From assembly GCF_000820225.1 (NCBI RefSeq), contig NZ_CDDK01000048.1:1-62718 (forward strand): 62,718 nt of DNA. The letters run 5' to 3'. A program made the translations under genes and the position numbers. Within the stretch, counting starts at the first letter, position 1, and each line of letters starts with the position of its first letter. The DNA is from Aeromonas veronii bv. veronii (lineage in GTDB: Bacteria; Pseudomonadota; Gammaproteobacteria; Enterobacterales; Aeromonadaceae). Positions 58,669-62,718 of this stretch are shown here, piece after piece. The notes beneath the pieces are model-generated. The model was not told where the DNA came from. It was given only the letters and a program-made list of their open reading frames with translations, and did no database searches.

Positions 58669-59391
58669 TCACTCCAGCAAGAAAACAGCCTCGATATTAT
58701 CACTTACCGTGATCTGCTGTTGTTGATAGCTGTTGTCCGCCATATCCGCCGCAGGTGCAGCCATCGCCATGGCCTGCACCACCTTCAGGTTGCGGCTGTA
58801 GGCGGTAATGGGCGAAGCATTGCGGTACTCCACACTGTAGACCTTGCCAAGCTTCATCCCGAACGCCTTGGCCAGAGATTCAGCCTTGGTTTTGGCATCC
58901 TCAACTGCATTCAGACGGGCCTGCTCCTTGATGACCTGCGGCGACTTCAACCCGTACTCAATCTGGGATACGGACTCCAGCCCGGCTTTGAGTGCGGTAT
59001 CCATCAGGGGGCTCAACTTGTCGAGCTGATAGAGCTTCACCGCCAATTGTCGCTGGGCACGGTATCCCAGCAATACCGGCTTCTTGTTTTCACCATACTG
59101 ATATTCCGGCGAGACCATCAGGTTGCCAGCCTCAACATCGCTGCGCTTGATCCCCAACCCTTCCAGTTGGCTGAAAAAGGCTGCAACCTTGGTATCGACC
59201 TGCTGCTTGGCCTTGAGGCCCTGCTTATCCAGTGCACTCACCGCCACATTGAGGGTCAGCATATCGGGTTCGGTCTTCTGCTCGGCATAACCGCTCACCA
59301 CCAGATGGGGCGCTTGCGGCACTTCAATCGCCAGCAGCGGAGCACTGACAACCAGAGCGGAAAGAGAAAGAGTAAGAAGGGGACGCCACAT
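58669..59391 (-). CDS. SIMPL-domain (DUF541, YggE-type) periplasmic protein
   Basis: 240 residues with a signal peptide (MWRPLLTLSLSALVVSAPLLA) and a DUF541/SIMPL domain (HLVVSGYAEQKTEPDMLTLNVAVSALDKQGLKAK, SPEYQYGENKKPVLLGYRAQRQLAVKL). E. coli YggE is linked to protection from oxidative stress, which fits the neighbouring ahpCF, although it converges on that operon rather than joining it. I chose ATG 59391 because it starts the signal peptide and follows GAGG; a longer frame to 59424 adds a non-signal leader. Confidence 0.87.
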   Translation of the reverse strand: MWRPLLTLSLSALVVSAPLLAIEVPQAPHLVVSGYAEQKTEPDMLTLNVAVSALDKQGLKAKQQVDTKVAAFFSQLEGLGIKRSDVEAGNLMVSPEYQYGENKKPVLLGYRAQRQLAVKLYQLDKLSPLMDTALKAGLESVSQIEYGLKSPQVIKEQARLNAVEDAKTKAESLAKAFGMKLGKVYSVEYRNASPITAYSRNLKVVQAMAMAAPAADMADNSYQQQQITVSDNIEAVFLLE

Positions 59392-59446
59392 AGAAAAAAC
59401 CTCAATCGGAAAGATTGAGGCCATTATGCCCGTGCAGCTACGGGAT

Positions 59447-60007
59447 TCATATATCGTGCAAGGGGGGGAGCTGATCCAGTATCTGATTGGTCAGATCGAG
59501 ACTAATGGTGACCATGCTGCCGGGATCCTGGCTCTGGTTTGCCATATCCAGCGCAGGAGCCGCGCCACAGACCAACACCTCATCATCGAAATGGAACGAG
59601 TCCCACGACAGAACGTGTCCTTGCACCGCCTGTCCGATATTGGTGCCACCACTATCCTCCTCCATCGCAGACCAAGGGATGGTATCAGATGGCCCTAGCA
59701 AATCTTGCAACAACGGAGAGTGAAAACTGGCCAGAGGATACTCCTGCTGCCCCTGATGATGGCCAACCAGAATCATGTTATAGGCAGACTCGGTATCCAT
59801 GACCGGCACATAAGTGATAGAGGCCGTAGCGAAATCAACATAGAGCGAGCCCGCTACATCACCGGCCTCATTCTCAATCTCCATCCCATCCAGCCGATCC
59901 CCCGCGATCGATGCCTGATAGCCAAACTGGCCTGCACAGGTAATGTTCCCCTGCCCATCCCAGCTATAACGGATGCCATCAATGTCGACCCAGTTGAATG
60001 ACTGCAT
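59447..60007 (-). CDS. Unrecognised 186-aa protein downstream of the RTX gene
   Basis: Starts at ATG 60007 behind GAGAGGGG. It has no signal peptide, no membrane helix and only two Cys. It is acidic and rich in Asp, Gly, Ser and Gln (begins MQSFNWVDIDGIRYSWDGQG), which suggests a β-rich soluble domain. I recognise no family. It is in line with, and 86 nt downstream of, the RTX gene, behind a probable terminator. It could serve the adhesin or be unrelated. The aspartate-rich composition resembles RTX-associated proteins, but that is a weak hint. Confidence 0.6.
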   Translation of the reverse strand: MQSFNWVDIDGIRYSWDGQGNITCAGQFGYQASIAGDRLDGMEIENEAGDVAGSLYVDFATASITYVPVMDTESAYNMILVGHHQGQQEYPLASFHSPLLQDLLGPSDTIPWSAMEEDSGGTNIGQAVQGHVLSWDSFHFDDEVLVCGAAPALDMANQSQDPGSMVTISLDLTNQILDQLPPLHDI

Positions 60008-60054
60008 GATTACCCCTCTCCTCTACTGCCGCTATCTTATCCATCCCCTTGGGG

Positions 60055-60084
60055 AAAAAACAGGGGCCAGGCAAGCCCGCCCCC
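60055..60084 (-). terminator. Probable terminator of the RTX gene
   Basis: On the minus strand a GC stem (GGGGC of 60083-60079 with GCCCC of 60067-60063) is followed by TTTTTT. It lies 10 nt past the RTX stop. The stem is short and imperfect, so leakage into the 186-aa gene is possible. Confidence 0.5.
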
Positions 60085-60093
60085 GAGACAAGG

Positions 60094-62718
60094 TTACGGA
60101 TCAACCTTCAAATTGCCCTGATTCAACAGATCTTCAATGATGGTCTGATCGTTACGCGTCCCTCCCAGGGTCAGATCAATGCTGTCAAACCGAATGACAT
60201 GAGTCGTACTGCTTCCCCCTGAACCATCAAGATCGATAGTGAGCGTAGACTTGCCACTCCCTGGCCCACTGGAGAAGGTGAGATAGGCATCCAGCGAGTT
60301 CTTATTGGCATGTTCACCAGTAAGCAGTTCGCTGATATCCAGCACATCACCGCCAGTTCCAGTGGTGAAGTCCTTGATCACATCGGTGCCACCAACATCT
60401 CCAGCGCCCCACTTGAAGGTGTCCTTGCCAGCCCCCCCAGTGAGGGTGTCAGACCCGGTCCCACCAATCAGAATATCGATACCGTCACCGCCAATCAGGA
60501 TGTCATTCCCTTTTTGGCCATAAAGCACATCATTACCGTCGCCACCTTCAAGGGTATCATCGCCACCGACAGCCCCCTCCTTACCATACACTGCATGCTG
60601 ACTGTAAAGTTCGTTGAGCAGTTGCCCACCACTCTTGCCCGGATTGTCTGCCACAAACTCGAACCAGCCACCATCCACATTGTCCGCATGAACGCTGTCA
60701 CCAAAAATCACGTCGTTGCCTGCACCGCCCTGCAACAGGTCAGAGCCGACACTAACAGCGGTAAAGAGCGAACCCAAGCCACTGGACAGGTCATCAAAGT
60801 TGTCTACGGCGAGGTAGTTGTCTGGCGTGTTATCAATCGCATTGAGGTTATTGCCAAATGATGCACCTGATGGCACCCCAATCCCGACCGCATTAATCAC
60901 CACCCCAGGAGCCGTCAACGCATTCAGGGCTGCCATACCGTTAGCAATCTGGGTTGAATTGGTCCAGCTTCCAACAGTTGGCTCCCCGTCCGTGAGGAAG
61001 TAGACATACTTATGATCCGCGACAGGATCCACGGTCATCATGGTATTAAGAGTTGTCAACGCAGCCTGATAGTTGGTCCCCCCCCCTGAGCGAGTTAGAT
61101 TACTGACAGCCTGCTGAGCAGCGGTAACCGAGGAATAGGTACCCACAACGTTGCTATTATCTGCAAACGTACCAATCTCGACTTGCAACTGTGATATGCC
61201 ACTGAACTTGGCCAGCAAGTTATTGATGGCATCTTTCATGAGCTGGAATTCAGTGCCGCTAATACTTCCCGACATATCAATCATGAATGTCAGGTTGTAA
61301 CTACCCGAAGTCACTCCGCCAACATCACCGATCAATACATCTGCCCCAACTCCACCCACTATTGCCCCATCCACATCCGGAGCAAGAAGAGGGTTGGGAC
61401 GAACGTGATCGTCAATGGCCGTGCTTGCCCCAGAACCAGTGTCATTGGCATTGCTACCAACCACCAGGACCGGATTGATAATGGTCAACTTGGCACTGCT
61501 GGTATCACCGTCGCCATCCTTGATCTTGTAAGTGACCTCGACTGGAGCCCCCTCAGCACCTCCTGATGGTGGTGTGAATCGGTAATCACCATCATTTTCA
61601 ATGTATAGGGTGCCCTTATTGGTACCCAGTGCGATAGAGAAAGAGGTATTGCTGTTATTAAAGGTGTAGGTTGTTCCGTTGTACTCCACAGAAACCAACT
61701 TGGGCGTAGCGAAACCATCAGCACCGGCACTGTCATTGGCTGTGACATTACCATCGATTACCTGCGTCAGGTTGGTCAGAGTTCCCGATAACTGACCAGC
61801 GGTATTGATCACCACCACATTGCTGTTGTGAGCACCACTAGGTGACCAAGCGACACTTTGCAAGTCGGCATCAAGCACGCTGGTTGAGCCAATTCCCACG
61901 GCATAGGCACCATCAATACCTTTTTGCGTCAGGAAATTCGTCCACTCATTACGCTCTTCGGTGTTAATAGCGTCATCGGTCGAACTGGGCACACCATCCG
62001 AGATGAAAAATACAAAGGTATTATCAGCCGAAGGCGGTGTTCCATAGTTGTCCTGTACCGCTTGCAAGGCATCATCGTAGTCTGTCGAACCACCGGAAGA
62101 GATAGTTGTCAGCTGACCAGTCGCCTGGTCCTTAGTCAGCCATACCTGACTACCGACACTCTTGACGGTGGCAGAGCCCGCAAAATCAACCAGCATAACC
62201 TTGACCAACGAGTTGCCATAGCTGTTCATCAGATTCGTTACAGCATCCTTGATAACCTGCATATTGGTATCACCAATACTGCCTGAGCTATCGAGAACCA
62301 ACACCAGGTTGACAGTGCCATTAGTGCCACTGGTAATGGTATCAGCCACAGCACTCGGACCGTCGTCCTTGAAGGCAATGTCGAGCCCACTCGCACTGGT
62401 CGCTGTCGTGCTGTCACCATCACGGTCGGTCACGGTCTGTACCACCTTGATGGCTGCCGCCAGCGAGACGCTGTCATCATGGTCACTCGCACTGCTGCCA
62501 TCCACACCGTGCTCCAGCGCCGCATACTGGGTCACCGTGACCTTGCCGTTGCCGTCCATCAGCACGCTAAACGCCTTGGTGCCACTGGTGCTGCCGCCAG
62601 TCCATCCTTCATAACCGTTGGCCACGGCCACCAGTTTGATTTCGCTGGCGCTGCCGCTTTGACCTGCCAACCACAACCCGGTCCCTGCACCTGCCGTGGC
62701 ACTCAGGCTGTACTGCAC
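60094..62718 (-). CDS. Large RTX adhesin with tandem VWA domains (C-terminal part; 5' end outside window)
   Basis: The visible 874 residues run off the right edge. Order: a T1SS-143-like repeat (about 1-125, ends KDDGPSAVAD); VWA domain 1 (about 130-325, MIDAS DSSGS); a cadherin/Ig-like stretch (VTANDSAGADGFATPKL); VWA domain 2 (about 470-660, MIDAS DMSGS, later LTDGEP); nonapeptide RTX repeats (GGDGNDVLYGQKGNDILIGG, etc.) that bind Ca2+; and a C-terminal type I secretion signal ending KVDP. Such proteins are exported by TolC-type T1SS and mediate attachment and biofilm. The middle of the gene looks AT-richer than the GC-rich nuo region. No secretion genes are in the window. Confidence 0.9.
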   Translation of the reverse strand: MQYSLSATAGAGTGLWLAGQSGSASEIKLVAVANGYEGWTGGSTSGTKAFSVLMDGNGKVTVTQYAALEHGVDGSSASDHDDSVSLAAAIKVVQTVTDRDGDSTTATSASGLDIAFKDDGPSAVADTITSGTNGTVNLVLVLDSSGSIGDTNMQVIKDAVTNLMNSYGNSLVKVMLVDFAGSATVKSVGSQVWLTKDQATGQLTTISSGGSTDYDDALQAVQDNYGTPPSADNTFVFFISDGVPSSTDDAINTEERNEWTNFLTQKGIDGAYAVGIGSTSVLDADLQSVAWSPSGAHNSNVVVINTAGQLSGTLTNLTQVIDGNVTANDSAGADGFATPKLVSVEYNGTTYTFNNSNTSFSIALGTNKGTLYIENDGDYRFTPPSGGAEGAPVEVTYKIKDGDGDTSSAKLTIINPVLVVGSNANDTGSGASTAIDDHVRPNPLLAPDVDGAIVGGVGADVLIGDVGGVTSGSYNLTFMIDMSGSISGTEFQLMKDAINNLLAKFSGISQLQVEIGTFADNSNVVGTYSSVTAAQQAVSNLTRSGGGTNYQAALTTLNTMMTVDPVADHKYVYFLTDGEPTVGSWTNSTQIANGMAALNALTAPGVVINAVGIGVPSGASFGNNLNAIDNTPDNYLAVDNFDDLSSGLGSLFTAVSVGSDLLQGGAGNDVIFGDSVHADNVDGGWFEFVADNPGKSGGQLLNELYSQHAVYGKEGAVGGDDTLEGGDGNDVLYGQKGNDILIGGDGIDILIGGTGSDTLTGGAGKDTFKWGAGDVGGTDVIKDFTTGTGGDVLDISELLTGEHANKNSLDAYLTFSSGPGSGKSTLTIDLDGSGGSSTTHVIRFDSIDLTLGGTRNDQTIIEDLLNQGNLKVDP

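Noticed and set aside
60430..60580. Repeated short DNA units in the RTX gene that could look like a tandem array
   Set aside because: They encode the Ca2+-binding nonapeptides (GGxGxDxUx) and diverge at the DNA level; there are no spacers, so this is not a CRISPR array.

Overview
The window is about 62.7 kb of gene-dense, mostly GC-rich gammaproteobacterial chromosome. Gene order and protein sequences fit Aeromonas or a close relative: a fused nuoCD, the isc-pepB-ndk-rlmN-pilW-rodZ-ispG-hisS-yfgM-bamB-der run, queA-tgt-yajC-secD-secF, ubiT/ubiUV beside nlpI, ahpCF, and a large type I-secreted RTX adhesin. The genus is an inference from synteny. I saw no rRNA, tRNA, insertion sequence, prophage or CRISPR array.

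Layout. (1) 314-15365: a complete 13-gene nuo operon (NADH:ubiquinone oxidoreductase, complex I), closed by a strong terminator. It has several 4-nt ATGA overlaps, and its nuoL-nuoM gap is exactly filled by a 29-codon open frame. (2) 15598-19734: a compact three-gene signalling operon encoding a FIST sensor-like protein and two HD-GYP proteins. The first HD-GYP protein has lost the HD metal dyad (it reads HN); the second is intact. (3) 19798-25700: purL, with a PurR-type operator over its -35, divergent from mltF, then a small very basic 48-aa ORF behind a long inverted repeat. (4) 25728-38340, minus strand: yfgJ, der, bamB, yfgM, hisS, ispG, rodZ, pilW, rlmN, ndk and two tandem peptidase B-type aminopeptidases. 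(5) 38514-44717, minus strand: fdx, hscA, hscB, iscA, iscU, iscS, iscR and trmJ. Two abutting IscR type-1 sites precede iscR, a large hairpin separates iscA from hscB, and no iscX is present after fdx. (6) 44906-49346: a small membrane protein, ubiT, ubiU, ubiV (oxygen-independent ubiquinone synthesis), nlpI and a rhodanese. (7) 49431-54912: secF, secD, yajC, tgt, queA. (8) 55125-60007: a CBS-pair protein, a 689-bp gap holding a promoter with a perfect CRP palindrome in its spacer and an orphan strong terminator (candidate small RNA), then ahpC, ahpF, a SIMPL/YggE-type protein and an unrecognised 186-aa protein. (9) 60094-62718: the C-terminal part of an RTX adhesin that runs off the window, with two VWA domains.

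How the genes work together. Much of the window concerns respiration and its cofactors: complex I contains many Fe-S clusters, the isc/hsc genes build them, ubiTUV make quinone when oxygen is absent (UbiU and UbiV are themselves Fe-S proteins), and ahpCF remove peroxide. A second theme is envelope biogenesis (bamB, yfgM, secDF-yajC, rodZ, pilW, mltF, nlpI). A third, more speculative theme is surface attachment: HD-GYP proteins turn over cyclic-di-GMP, and large RTX adhesins are often controlled by that messenger, but the two loci lie about 40 kb apart and no direct link is visible.

The best candidates for something undescribed are the CRP-overlapped orphan transcript (55675-55882), the FIST plus degenerate/intact HD-GYP operon, the basic 48-aa ORF with its inverted repeat, and the nuoL-nuoM small ORF.
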